From Thermaceae bacterium (GTDB taxonomy: Bacteria; Deinococcota; Deinococci; Deinococcales; Marinithermaceae): 56,377 bases of DNA. The notes beneath the pieces are model-generated. The model had not been told where the DNA came from. It saw only the letters and a program-made list of their open reading frames with translations, and did not search any database. Below, one piece after another: positions 24,832 to 35,531 of this stretch; positions within the stretch are counted from its first letter, which is position 1; each line of letters begins with the position of its first letter. The stretch is from assembly GCA_027061845.1 (NCBI GenBank), contig JAMOVS010000037.1:1-56377 (forward strand), written 5' to 3'. Position numbers and translations under genes: made by a program.

Positions 24832-25868
24832 GCCGACTCCTCGGTCTGGACCGCCGCCCGGCGGGCCTCGCGGGCGGCGGCGTGCAGCAGGCCGAGCGCG
24901 ATTCCGTGGGCGATCATGGCGCTGCCACCGTAGCTCACCAGCGGCAGCGGCAGCCCGGTGGGGGGGAGGAGGCCGAGGTTGACCGCCACGTGCAGGGCGG
25001 CCTCCAGCAGGATGGTGGCGGTCACCCCCAGCGCCACCAGGCTGGTGGCCCCCTCGGTGGCGAAGGCGATCTGCAACCCCCGGCCCAGGATCAGGGTGTA
25101 AGCGAGGAAGAGCACGATCACCCCCACCGCCCCCAGCGCGAAGGCCAGGGCGGCGAAGGCGGAGTCGTTGTAGGCGTAGGGCACCGGGGGGTAGAGGGTG
25201 GCGCCGGGGCCCTGGCCGAAGAGCCCGCCCTCGTGGATGGCCTTGAGACCCTGCCGGATCTGGTAGACGTCCTCGCCGCTGAAGAACGCCTGCAGGCGCT
25301 CGAAGACGTGGGCCAGCCGGCCGGCGAAGATGCCGCTCACCGCCAGGGCGGCGAAGAGCGCCGAGGTGCCGATGGCGATCAGGCGGCGGGCCGGGACCCC
25401 GGCGGCGATGAGCAGCAGGGCGGCCAGCCCCAGCAGGAAGATGGCGCTGGTGAAGTCGGGTTGCAGCAGCACCAGCGCCGCCCCCACCCCCACCAGCCCC
25501 ACCGGCCCGGCGATCGGGTAGTCGGGGCCGTGGCGGTCGAGGTAGCGGGCCAGGTAGAGGATCAGGAAGATCTTGGCGAACTCCGAGGCCTGCAGCGAGA
25601 AGCCCTTGATGTCGAGCCAGCGCTGGGCCCCGTTGGTCAGCACGCCGAAGAAGAGGGTGGCGACGAGCAGCACCAGGCTGGTGAGGTAGAGCAGTGGCGA
25701 GGCCTGGAGCCAGAGCCGGAGCGGGGTCCGGGCCACCCCCAGGGTGATGACCAGGGCGAGCCCGGCCCGGAGGAGATGACCGGGGAGGAGCTCGGGGGCG
25801 CTCACCGCCACCGCGTTGGCCCCGAGCGCGAGCAGGAGCAGCTGGCTCATCAGGAGGAAGGGGTCCAT
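24828..25868 (-). CDS. ftsW: FtsW/RodA/SpoVE family glycosyltransferase
   Basis: Polytopic; QRWLDIKGFSLQASEFAKIFLILYLARYL..., LPLVSYGGSAMIAHGIALG. Confidence 0.95.
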   Translation of the reverse strand: MDPFLLMSQLLLLALGANAVAVSAPELLPGHLLRAGLALVITLGVARTPLRLWLQASPLLYLTSLVLLVATLFFGVLTNGAQRWLDIKGFSLQASEFAKIFLILYLARYLDRHGPDYPIAGPVGLVGVGAALVLLQPDFTSAIFLLGLAALLLIAAGVPARRLIAIGTSALFAALAVSGIFAGRLAHVFERLQAFFSGEDVYQIRQGLKAIHEGGLFGQGPGATLYPPVPYAYNDSAFAALAFALGAVGVIVLFLAYTLILGRGLQIAFATEGATSLVALGVTATILLEAALHVAVNLGLLPPTGLPLPLVSYGGSAMIAHGIALGLLHAAAREARRAAVQTEESA

Positions 25869-27085
25869 GCCACCTCCCGCACCGCTTCCCGGAAGGCCCG
25901 GGAGCGCTCCTGGTAGCTCTCGAACATGTCGAAGGACGCCGCCATCGGGGCCAGCAGGACGCTTCCGCTCTGCAGCCGGCCGAGCGCTTCTTGCACCGCC
26001 CGGACCAGCGCCGCCTTGCCCCTCTCCTCGATCGCGACCACCGGCACCAGGTCGCGGTAGGCCTCGGCCAGGCGGGGGCCGTCTCGGCCGATGGCGAGGA
26101 TCAACGCCACCTTTTCCTTCACCAGTTCCCGCAGCCGCTCGGGCTCGCTGCCCTTGTCCAGCCCCCCCAGGATCCAGGCGACCGGCGCCGGCGCCCGCCG
26201 GAGCGCCGCCTCCACCGCCAGGGTGCGGGTGGCGATCGAGTCGTCGATGAAGACGAGATCGCCGTGGCGGGCGAAGGCCTCGAAGCGGCCGGGTACCGGC
26301 GGCGCCTTCCCGGCGGCCTCGGCGAGCGCGGCCGGGTCGTGGGGCCGGCCGCTGAGCTCGAGGTAGGCCGCCGCCGCCAGCCGGGCCGCCTCCCGGTTGG
26401 CGGCGTCGGCGTCGGGGCCGGGGAAGAAGGGGTAGGTCCTGGCCGGCACCGCCGCCACCGCCCGGGCGATCTTCTCGTCGGCGGCGTTGTAGACCACCGC
26501 GTCCTCGGCGGTGAGGTTTTCCAGGATGCGGAGCTTGGCGCGGTGGTAGGCCGCCAGGCTCCGGTGGCGGTCGAGGTGGTCGACGCCCAGGTTCAAGATC
26601 ACCGCCACCCGCGGGCGAAAGTCCCGGATGCGCTCGAGCTGGAAGCTGGAGAGCTCGGCCACCGCCACCTCGGCCCGGTCCACCACCTCGACCAGCGGGG
26701 TGCCGATGTTGCCGCCGGCCATGGCGTTCACCCCGGCGGCCTTCAATATCTCGGCCAGGTAGTGGGTGGTCGAGGTCTTGCCGGCGGTGCCGGTGACCCC
26801 GAGGATCTCGGCCGTTCCCTCGCGCCAGGCCAGCTCGGCCTCGCCGATCACCGGCGCCTTCAGGGCCTTGAGCTTGGGGTGGTCGAGGGGCACGCCGGGG
26901 GCGGCGATTACCTCCCGGTAGCGGCCCGGCGCCGGGTCGGGGTCGGGGACGTGCCCTAAGGCGGTGGCCTCTTTAAACTCCTCGGGCCTCGGGCGGTCGT
27001 CGTAAAAGGCCGCCCGTTCGCCTCGGCGGGCGAGGAAGCGGAGCACGCCGAGGCCGCTCCTGCCGAGCCCGAAGACGAGCCTCAT
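25850..27085 (-). CDS. murD: UDP-N-acetylmuramoylalanine-D-glutamate ligase
   Basis: GLGRSGLGVLRFLARRGERAAFYDDRP...GVTGTAGKTSTTHYLAEI; start at ATG 27085 overlapping mraY stop. Confidence 0.95.
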   Translation of the reverse strand: MRLVFGLGRSGLGVLRFLARRGERAAFYDDRPRPEEFKEATALGHVPDPDPAPGRYREVIAAPGVPLDHPKLKALKAPVIGEAELAWREGTAEILGVTGTAGKTSTTHYLAEILKAAGVNAMAGGNIGTPLVEVVDRAEVAVAELSSFQLERIRDFRPRVAVILNLGVDHLDRHRSLAAYHRAKLRILENLTAEDAVVYNAADEKIARAVAAVPARTYPFFPGPDADAANREAARLAAAAYLELSGRPHDPAALAEAAGKAPPVPGRFEAFARHGDLVFIDDSIATRTLAVEAALRRAPAPVAWILGGLDKGSEPERLRELVKEKVALILAIGRDGPRLAEAYRDLVPVVAIEERGKAALVRAVQEALGRLQSGSVLLAPMAASFDMFESYQERSRAFREAVREVAWTPSS

Positions 27086-27948
27086 AACCCCCTCCAAAGC
27101 GCCACCGCCAGGGCCACCAGGACGGCGGTCAGGGCGGCGAAGCGAAAGACGATCTTGGCCTCGCTCCAGCCCGAGAGCTCGAGGTGGTGGTGCAAAGGCG
27201 CCATCTTGAGGATGCGCTGGCCGCCGGTGGCGCGGAAGTAGAGCACCTGCGCCACCACCGACAAAAGCTCGGCGATGGGCACCGCCGCCGCCAGCGCCAG
27301 GTACCAGCCGCCGCCGCCGGCGAGCCAGTAGGCGGCGATCAGCGCCCCCAGGGCCTCGGAGCCGGCGTCGCCCATGAAGACCCGGGCGGGCGGGGCGTTG
27401 TGCCAAAGGAAGCCGAGCAGCGCTCCGATTGCCGCCGCCGCCAGGGGATCGCCGACGAAGGGAAGGAGCAGGATCGCCCCGACGCTCGCCGCCAGGCCGT
27501 CGACGCCGTCGGTGAAGTTCATCGCGTTGGCGGCGCCCACCACCACCAGCACGACGAAGAGGGTGTCGAGCGCCGGGTGGGGCAGGTAGCCGGGGTTCGG
27601 CAGCCCGTAGAGGGCGAAGGCAAAACCGGCGAGGAACTGCAGGACGAGCTTCTCCCGCGCCCTCAGGGGACGGTTCCAAAGCCGCGGCGAGAGGTCGTCC
27701 AAAAGCCCGATCAGCAGGAAGGCGAGCGCCACCCCGGCGAGGGCGGCCGGCACCCTTCCCGAGAGCAGGACCACCGCCAGCGCCGCCAGCGCCATCGGGA
27801 CCCCGGCCATGCTCGGCGTTCCCGCCTTGGCCAGGTGGCTCCGGGGGCCGTCGGTCCGCACCTGCTTGCCCAGGCCCAGGTTCCGGAGCGCCTTGATCCA
27901 GACGCCCACCAGGAACCAGGAAAGCACGAAGGCGGCGGCGATCGTCAT
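27082..27948 (-). CDS. mraY: Phospho-N-acetylmuramoyl-pentapeptide transferase
   Basis: GTPSMAGVPMALAAL...NFTDGVDGLA...FMGDAGSEALGALIA. Confidence 0.96.
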   Translation of the reverse strand: MTIAAAFVLSWFLVGVWIKALRNLGLGKQVRTDGPRSHLAKAGTPSMAGVPMALAALAVVLLSGRVPAALAGVALAFLLIGLLDDLSPRLWNRPLRAREKLVLQFLAGFAFALYGLPNPGYLPHPALDTLFVVLVVVGAANAMNFTDGVDGLAASVGAILLLPFVGDPLAAAAIGALLGFLWHNAPPARVFMGDAGSEALGALIAAYWLAGGGGWYLALAAAVPIAELLSVVAQVLYFRATGGQRILKMAPLHHHLELSGWSEAKIVFRFAALTAVLVALAVALWRGL

Positions 27949-28676
27949 GGCCTTTCCTCCAGATCGTGGTCCAGGCGGACGAGCCGGTTTTCCGCGTCGA
28001 GAAGCCAGACCCCGCCGGCGTCCACCGCCAGGTCCCGGTAACGGCCGCGGCGCTCGCCGAGCCGGAGCCCGCTCAGGCTGTAGCGGAGTACGGCGGCGTC
28101 GGTGAGCAGGTAGAGGTCTTCGTAAAGTTCCCCCTTCCGGTACTCGGGGAGGGTAAAACGCGACCCCCCCGGCAGCCAGGCCTCGGGGCCCAAAAAGGCA
28201 AGCCGCTCCTGGTCGGCGACGACCGCGCGAAACCTCTCCTGGGAAAGCGGGGTTTCGTCTCGGTAGGGGTGGCCCTTCGGGTCCAGCCAGTAGACCTGGC
28301 CCCGGAAGAAGCGGGCGTCCTTCGCCGGGTAGGGAAGGAGCCCGGCGTCCTCGGTGAAGAGGCCGGCGTCAGTGCCGAGCGCCAGCCCGGGGCGGGCGTG
28401 CAGGAAGCGGGGGACGCCGGGGAGGTCGAAGACCGCGCTCAGCTCGCCGTGCTCGAAGACGTCGAGCTCGAAGGGGTAGGCCAGGTAGAGCCGGTCACCC
28501 CGGCGGTCGGCGAAAAGCGGCGGCGCCGGCAGGGGAAAGCCGCCCTCGAGCTCGGCCCAGGCCCCGACGATGCGGCCGCCGGGAACCAGCAGCACCGCCG
28601 GGGTATCGGCGGCGCGCGGGGCGCAGCCGACGAGGAGCAAAAGCAGCATGAAGAATGCCTGGAGCCTAGCCGGCAT
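27945..28676 (-). CDS. Predicted lipoprotein of unknown function inside the dcw cluster (243 aa)
   Basis: MPARLQAFFMLLLLLVGCAPRAADTP signal peptide with LVGC lipobox; blade-like repeats; translationally coupled to mraY and murF. Confidence 0.8.
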   Translation of the reverse strand: MPARLQAFFMLLLLLVGCAPRAADTPAVLLVPGGRIVGAWAELEGGFPLPAPPLFADRRGDRLYLAYPFELDVFEHGELSAVFDLPGVPRFLHARPGLALGTDAGLFTEDAGLLPYPAKDARFFRGQVYWLDPKGHPYRDETPLSQERFRAVVADQERLAFLGPEAWLPGGSRFTLPEYRKGELYEDLYLLTDAAVLRYSLSGLRLGERRGRYRDLAVDAGGVWLLDAENRLVRLDHDLEERP

Positions 28677-29961
28677 CGAAGACCTCCAGGAGCTTTTCGA
28701 AGCCGAGCGCCCGCGAGGCCTTCAGGTAGACGCTGTCCCCGGGGCGGAGGTGGGCCTTGAGGAGGGTGCTCGCCTCCTCGGTGCTTTGGGCGGCGAGCCC
28801 CCCCGCGACCTCGGCCATCAACTCGGCGTAGCCGCCGACGAAGACGACGAGATCGGCGACGCGGGCGGCCTCGAGGGCGGCCCGCTGGTGGTAAAGCGGC
28901 GCCTTTTCCCCGAGCTCCTTCATCTCACCGATCACCGCGACCTTGCGCCCCGGCTGGCGGGCGAGCACCTCGAGGCCCGCCGCCAGCGAGGCCGGGTTGG
29001 CGTTGTAGGCGTCGAAGAGCACCCGGTAGGGGCCGCGCCGCTGCACCTCCATCCGGCCGGGGGGAAGCTTGAGCCCGGCCAGGCGTTCGGCCACCTCGGC
29101 CGGCGGCCGGCCCAGGAGCTCGGCCACCGCCAGCGCCGCCAGGGCGGCCAGCGCCACCCCCCGGCCGGGGTAGGGGAGCCGGACCCGCAGGTTCTGGTAG
29201 CGAAACTCGCTGGCCTCGGGCAGGAGTACCAGGTCGCGCCCGGAAAAGCGCGCCCCGGGGGAAAACCCGTAGGTCTCGGCGGCGAGGCCGAGCCGCTCGG
29301 CGAGTTCGTGCTCCGCCAGCTTGAGGGGCGCGTGGCGGAGGAGCTTCGTCTTTTCCCGGGCCACCGCCTCCAGGCTCCCCAGGCCCTCAAGGTGGGCCGG
29401 GGCGACGGCGGTGAGCACGCCCAGGGTGGGGTCGGCGAGCGCCAGCAGGTCGTCCATCTCGCCGGGGCGGTCGATGCCGAGCTCGACCACGGCGCCCTGG
29501 GGGCGGCCTAAGTGCAGGAAGAAGCGGGCCAGCGCCGGCGGGGTGTTCAGGTTGCCCTCGGGGGCGGAAAAGCCGAGCCCCTGGGCGATCGCCTCCTTGG
29601 TGCTGGTCTTGCCCACGCTGCCGGTGACCCCGATCACCGGGTTCGGGAAGCGGTCGCGGAGCGCGCGGCCGAGCCGGACGAGCGCCCGGTAGGCGTCGGG
29701 GACGCGGACGGCCCGGGGGTGGGCCTGGTCGGTGAGCAGGAAGGCCGCCCCCTTGGCCGCCGCCTCGGCCAAGAAGGCGTTGCCGTGGGTCCTGGCCCCG
29801 GGCAGGGCGACGAAGGCCTCGCCGGCGGCGAGCTCCCGGGTGTCCCAGCGGAGGTCGCGCGCCGGCGCCGCTTCCGGCCCCGGCCGCCCGCCGGTCACCG
29901 CCGCCACCCAGGCGGGGTCGAGCTTGCCCTGCGTGCTTTGAGTATGTTGAGTCATATACAC
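28666..29961 (-). CDS. murF: UDP-N-acetylmuramoyl-tripeptide-D-alanyl-D-alanine ligase
   Basis: DTRELAAGEAFVALPGARTHGNAFLAEAAAKGA...GVTGSVGKTSTKEAIA...DAYNANPASLAAGLEVL. Confidence 0.96.
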   Translation of the reverse strand: MYMTQHTQSTQGKLDPAWVAAVTGGRPGPEAAPARDLRWDTRELAAGEAFVALPGARTHGNAFLAEAAAKGAAFLLTDQAHPRAVRVPDAYRALVRLGRALRDRFPNPVIGVTGSVGKTSTKEAIAQGLGFSAPEGNLNTPPALARFFLHLGRPQGAVVELGIDRPGEMDDLLALADPTLGVLTAVAPAHLEGLGSLEAVAREKTKLLRHAPLKLAEHELAERLGLAAETYGFSPGARFSGRDLVLLPEASEFRYQNLRVRLPYPGRGVALAALAALAVAELLGRPPAEVAERLAGLKLPPGRMEVQRRGPYRVLFDAYNANPASLAAGLEVLARQPGRKVAVIGEMKELGEKAPLYHQRAALEAARVADLVVFVGGYAELMAEVAGGLAAQSTEEASTLLKAHLRPGDSVYLKASRALGFEKLLEVFDAG

Positions 29962-29968
29962 AACACAC

Positions 29969-31329
29969 TCACCTAACGCCTAGCTTAGCACGATCCGGCG
30001 GCTGGCCCCAGAGGCTCAGAAGGCCGGCCGCCACGTCCTTGAACACCGGGGCCGCGAGCTTCGAGCCGTAGCGCTCCTCCGGCGGCACCTGGGGGTCGTA
30101 GAGCACCACCACCACGGTGGCCTGGGGCCGGTCGGCGGGGACGAAGCCGGCGAAGAGGGCCACCACCCGCTCGGGGTCGTAGCCCCCCTGGACGGCGATC
30201 TGGGCGGTGCCGGTCTTGCCCGCCAGGCGGTAGCCGGGGAGCCGGGCGGCGCGGGCCAGCCGGCGTTCGAGCATGCCCCGCAGCGCGCGCACCGTTTCCG
30301 GCCGGAAGACGCGCACCGAGAGCTCGGGCTCGTTGGCGTAGAGCCGCGGCGGGTGGTAGGTGCCGTCGGCCAGGGTGTTCATCGCCGCCGCCAGGTGGAG
30401 GGCGGTGACCGCGAATCCCTGACCGAAGGTGGCGTTGGCGTACTCCACCGGGCCCCAGGCCTCGAGCTCGGGGAAGAGCGGGCGGGCGGTCTGGCCCTGC
30501 AGCAGCCCGGGGTCGCTCAGGTGGAGCCGCTCGAAGTAGCGGTGCAGGGTGGACCGGGGCAGGCGCTCGGCCAGCAGGCTGATGCCGACGTTGGAGGAGT
30601 GGGCGAGGATCTCCTCCAGGGTCCAGCGCTCGGTCTTGTGCCAGCGCCAGTCGTGCACCCGCCGGTCGGCCACCTCCCGCCGGTAGGGCACCTCGATCCG
30701 CTCCTCCGGCCGGACCGCGCCGGTCTCCAGGAGCACCGCCGCGGTCAGTGCCTTGATCGTCGAGCCGGGTTCGATCAGGTGGAGGAAGGCGTAGTTGACC
30801 AGGCGGGGGTCCTCGTCGGGGGCGCCGCGGGGGCTTTGGGGGTCGAAGAAGGGGGCGTTGGCCGCCGCCAGGATGCGCCCGTCCCGGGCCAGCACCACCA
30901 CCGAGCCCCACTTCGCCTGGGCCCGCGCCATGCCGCGGGCCAGGGCCTCCTCGGCGATCGCCTGCACCCGCGAGTCGAGGGTGAGGACCACGTCCTTGCC
31001 CTGGGCCAGGACCAGGTTGCGCCGGCCCTCGACGCCGGCCAGCCCCTTGCCGTAGGTGCCGTGGGCCCGCTCGGTGTAGCCGACGACCTGTCCCGCCAGC
31101 TCGCCGAGCGGGTAGCGCCGCTCCCCCCGCCGCGGCGAGGTGGCCAGCACCGCCCCGTCGGCGCTCAGGATCCGGCCCCGGGGCTGGACCACCGGCGGCG
31201 GGGGCTGCAGGCTGGGGAAGACCTTCAGCTGCGGCAGGGTGAGGACGTAGGCGGCCCCGTAGAGGAGGACCACCAGCCAGGAGGGCAGGATGAAGAGGAT
31301 CGCCCAGACGCGGTGCAGGCCCACCCGGT

Positions 31330-31342
<13 letters not shown>
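29969..31342 (-). CDS. ftsI: Penicillin-binding protein 2/FtsI-type transpeptidase
   Basis: GRILSADGAVLATS; EPGSTIKALT (SxxK), SSN, KTGTAQ motifs. Confidence 0.95.
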
Positions 31343-32854
<1,512 letters not shown>

Positions 32855-32877
32855 GGACCGACTCCCGATAACCCCTC

Positions 32878-32946
32878 GTGGGAAAGGTTAACACATTTTC
32901 CCACTTGGTTCTCCTTTTTTACCACAGGTCTACCCCAATTTCCCAC
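32878..32946 (-). promoter_or_regulatory. mraZ/dcw operator: three direct GTGGKAAA boxes at 21-bp period plus one inverted box; candidate -10 TAACCT
   Basis: Minus-strand boxes at 32939-32946, 32918-32925, 32897-32904; inverted GTGGGAAA on + at 32878-32885; TAACCT at 32885-32890 (minus). Confidence 0.75.
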
Positions 32947-32960
32947 CGGCGGGAGTCGGC

Positions 32961-32988
32961 AAAGCAAAACCGGGCCCGAAGGCCCGGT
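32961..32988 (-). terminator. Intrinsic terminator of rnpB
   Basis: Minus: ACCGGGCC-TTCG-GGCCCGGT then TTTGCTTT run; UUCG tetraloop. Confidence 0.9.
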
Positions 32989-32989
32989 C

Positions 32990-33357
<368 letters not shown>

Positions 33358-33363
33358 AGGTAT

Positions 33364-33392
33364 ATTTTAGCGGAAACATGGGCTTTTGTCAC
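33364..33392 (-). promoter_or_regulatory. rnpB promoter GTGACA-N17-TAAAAT
   Basis: Minus: GTGACA (33392-33387), 17-bp spacer, TAAAAT (33369-33364), about 7 nt before the predicted rnpB 5' end. Confidence 0.75.
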
Positions 33393-33416
33393 CCTCGGCT
33401 CGGCTAGCATGGGGCC

Positions 33417-33929
33417 ATGCAAGGGCTGTTTTGGGGGCTCTTGGCGGCCCTCCTGACCGGCCTCCTCGCCGTCGGGCTCCGGATTCCCGGGGGCGCGGTG
33501 GTGGGGGCGATGCTGGGGGCCGCCCTGTACAACTTCTCGGGGGCGCCGCGGGCCGAGTTCCCGGGCTGGGCGACGCTTTCGATCCAGCTTCTGGTGGGGG
33601 CGATGATCGGGTTTTCCGCCCGGCGGGAGCTGGTGCCGGTGCTGCTCCGGGTGCTGCCCATCGCCCTCTTGGGGGTGGCTACCTTCCTGCTGGTGGGCGC
33701 CCTGCTCAGCTACCTGGTGGTGCGGCTGGGCTGGCTGGACCCGGTGAGCGCGCTCTTTGGCTTCGTCCCCGGGGGCATCTCGGTGATGAGCGTGGTGGCC
33801 GAGAGCGAGGGGGGCAAGGGGGCGGTGGTGGCGGCGATGCACTTCGTCCGGGTGGTGACCATCCTGCTGCTCGCGCCCTGGCTGGCCCGCTTCCTGATCG
33901 CGCTCAATCGAGCAGGCCCAAGGCTTTGA
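33417..33929 (+). CDS. AbrB-like membrane protein, half-size (170 aa)
   Basis: LRIPGGAVVGAMLGAALYNFSG...FGFVPGGISVMSVVAES: repeats of the AbrB_dup membrane family. Confidence 0.8.
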   Translation: MQGLFWGLLAALLTGLLAVGLRIPGGAVVGAMLGAALYNFSGAPRAEFPGWATLSIQLLVGAMIGFSARRELVPVLLRVLPIALLGVATFLLVGALLSYLVVRLGWLDPVSALFGFVPGGISVMSVVAESEGGKGAVVAAMHFVRVVTILLLAPWLARFLIALNRAGPRL

Positions 33930-34455
33930 GCCGCGGCCGGGCGTAGAACAGGGTGAGGGCGGTGGCGCCGTCCTCGATCTCGCCGGCCTCGAGCCGCCGG
34001 TAGACCTCGGTAAGGGGAAGCTCCAGCGGGGTCAGGAGCTCCGAGCGCTCGAGCTGGGGCTCGCCCACCCGCCGCGCCTCCAGGGCGAGGTAGGGGCGAA
34101 AGACCACCGCGTTGAACGAGGGCTGGGGGTGGAAGGCGGGGAGGGCCAGCAGCCGGCCCGCCTCCGCCCCCACCTCCTCGCGCAGTTCCCGGCGGGCGGC
34201 GGCCTCGGGGCGTTCGCCGTCGTCCACCTTGCCGGCCGGGACCTCGAGCAGGAACTTGCCGGTGGGGTGGCGGTACTGGCGGATCAGCAGGGCGGTCCCG
34301 CCGGCGGTCACCGGCAGCACGAAGACCGCCTCCACCGGGCCCGGCCGGTAGATGTAGGTGATCTCGGCCCCGGTATGGGTTAAAAGGCGCTCTTTGACGA
34401 TGTGCACCGGCTCGGTGACCAGGTCCTCCAGGGAGAGCCGCTTCCAGGGTTTCAT
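33904..34455 (-). CDS. NUDIX hydrolase (ADP-ribose pyrophosphatase-like)
   Basis: LLIRQYRHPTGKFLLEVPAGKVDDGERPEAAARRELREEVGAEAG. Confidence 0.93.
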   Translation of the reverse strand: MKPWKRLSLEDLVTEPVHIVKERLLTHTGAEITYIYRPGPVEAVFVLPVTAGGTALLIRQYRHPTGKFLLEVPAGKVDDGERPEAAARRELREEVGAEAGRLLALPAFHPQPSFNAVVFRPYLALEARRVGEPQLERSELLTPLELPLTEVYRRLEAGEIEDGATALTLFYARPRLKALGLLD

Positions 34456-34477
34456 TCCCCTTAAGCATAATGAACGG

Positions 34478-35497
34478 GTGCGGTTCCTACTCACCGCCGA
34501 CCCGGGGTTCGAGGACGTCACCCTGGCCGAGCTCGCCGAGCGGGGGCTCCCCGGCGCCCCCCGGCCCTTTGGCTACGCCGGGCTGGTGGTCGCCGAGGCT
34601 CCCGGACCCGAGCCGCTTTTTTCGCTGCGCTCGGTGCACCACCTGGTGCAGGACCTGGGCCGGGCCCGGCTTTCGGGGCCGGGCCTCGAGGACGCGCTTT
34701 CCGCCCTGGCCCCCTTCGCCATCCCCGGCCTGGGGCCGGAGACCTCGTTCGCCGTCCGGGTGCACCGGCGGGGCCGCCACGCCTTCCAAAGCCCCGAGCT
34801 GGAGCGGGCCTACGGCGCGGTCTTGGTGGCGCGCTACCGTGCCCCGGTGAACCTCACCCAGCCCGACCTCCTGGTGCGGGTGGACCTCTTTGAAGAGGCG
34901 CTCTTTTTGGGCATCCAGCTCACCCGCAGGCCGCTTTCGATCCGCTACCCCAAGGTCTACGCCCCGCCGGCCGCGCTCAAGGCCTCGGTGGCCTACGGCA
35001 TGCTGCGCCGGCTGGGGGTCTCCCGGGAGACCCGCCTGCTCGACGCCTTCGCCGGTTCCGGGACGCTGGCGATCGAGGCCGTCCAGGGGTTTTCGCTGCG
35101 CCGGGTGGTGGCGCTGGACAGGAATCCCCGGGCGGTGGCCGGCGGCAGGGAAAACGCGCGGCAGGCGGGGGTTTCCGAGCAGATTCGCTTCCTGCAGGGC
35201 GACGCCCGCAAATTGCGGCAGCTCTTCCCCCCGGCTCGCTTCGACGCGGTGGTTGCGAATCCCCCTTATGGCAAACGTCTCGGGCGCTCGGAGAACCTCT
35301 ACCGGATGTACCTGGAATTCTTCCAGGAGGCTAAAACGGTGTTGAAACCTGGAGGGGTCCTGGGGGTATTGGTCTTGAAGCGCGGCTGGATCGACCGGAT
35401 CGCCCGGCAGGTCGGGGGCTGGGTCCTGCTCGAGCGGCGAGTGATCGAACTCGGCGGCTTGTACCCGGGCTATTTCGTTTTTCGGTCGAAGGGGTAA
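34478..35497 (+). CDS. trmN: THUMP-domain tRNA (guanine-N2)-methyltransferase
   Basis: GTG start; N-terminal THUMP-like region, LLDAFAGSGTLAIEA and VVANPPYGKRLG catalytic motifs. Confidence 0.85.
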   Translation: MRFLLTADPGFEDVTLAELAERGLPGAPRPFGYAGLVVAEAPGPEPLFSLRSVHHLVQDLGRARLSGPGLEDALSALAPFAIPGLGPETSFAVRVHRRGRHAFQSPELERAYGAVLVARYRAPVNLTQPDLLVRVDLFEEALFLGIQLTRRPLSIRYPKVYAPPAALKASVAYGMLRRLGVSRETRLLDAFAGSGTLAIEAVQGFSLRRVVALDRNPRAVAGGRENARQAGVSEQIRFLQGDARKLRQLFPPARFDAVVANPPYGKRLGRSENLYRMYLEFFQEAKTVLKPGGVLGVLVLKRGWIDRIARQVGGWVLLERRVIELGGLYPGYFVFRSKG

Positions 35498-35531
35498 AAA
35501 CCCCCGGGCGAATTTGTTAAAATCGCATCGC

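Noticed and set aside
35487-35508. GGGG-TAAAAA-CCCC hairpin after trmN
   Set aside because: Only 4-5 bp stem and no T-run; too weak to call a terminator
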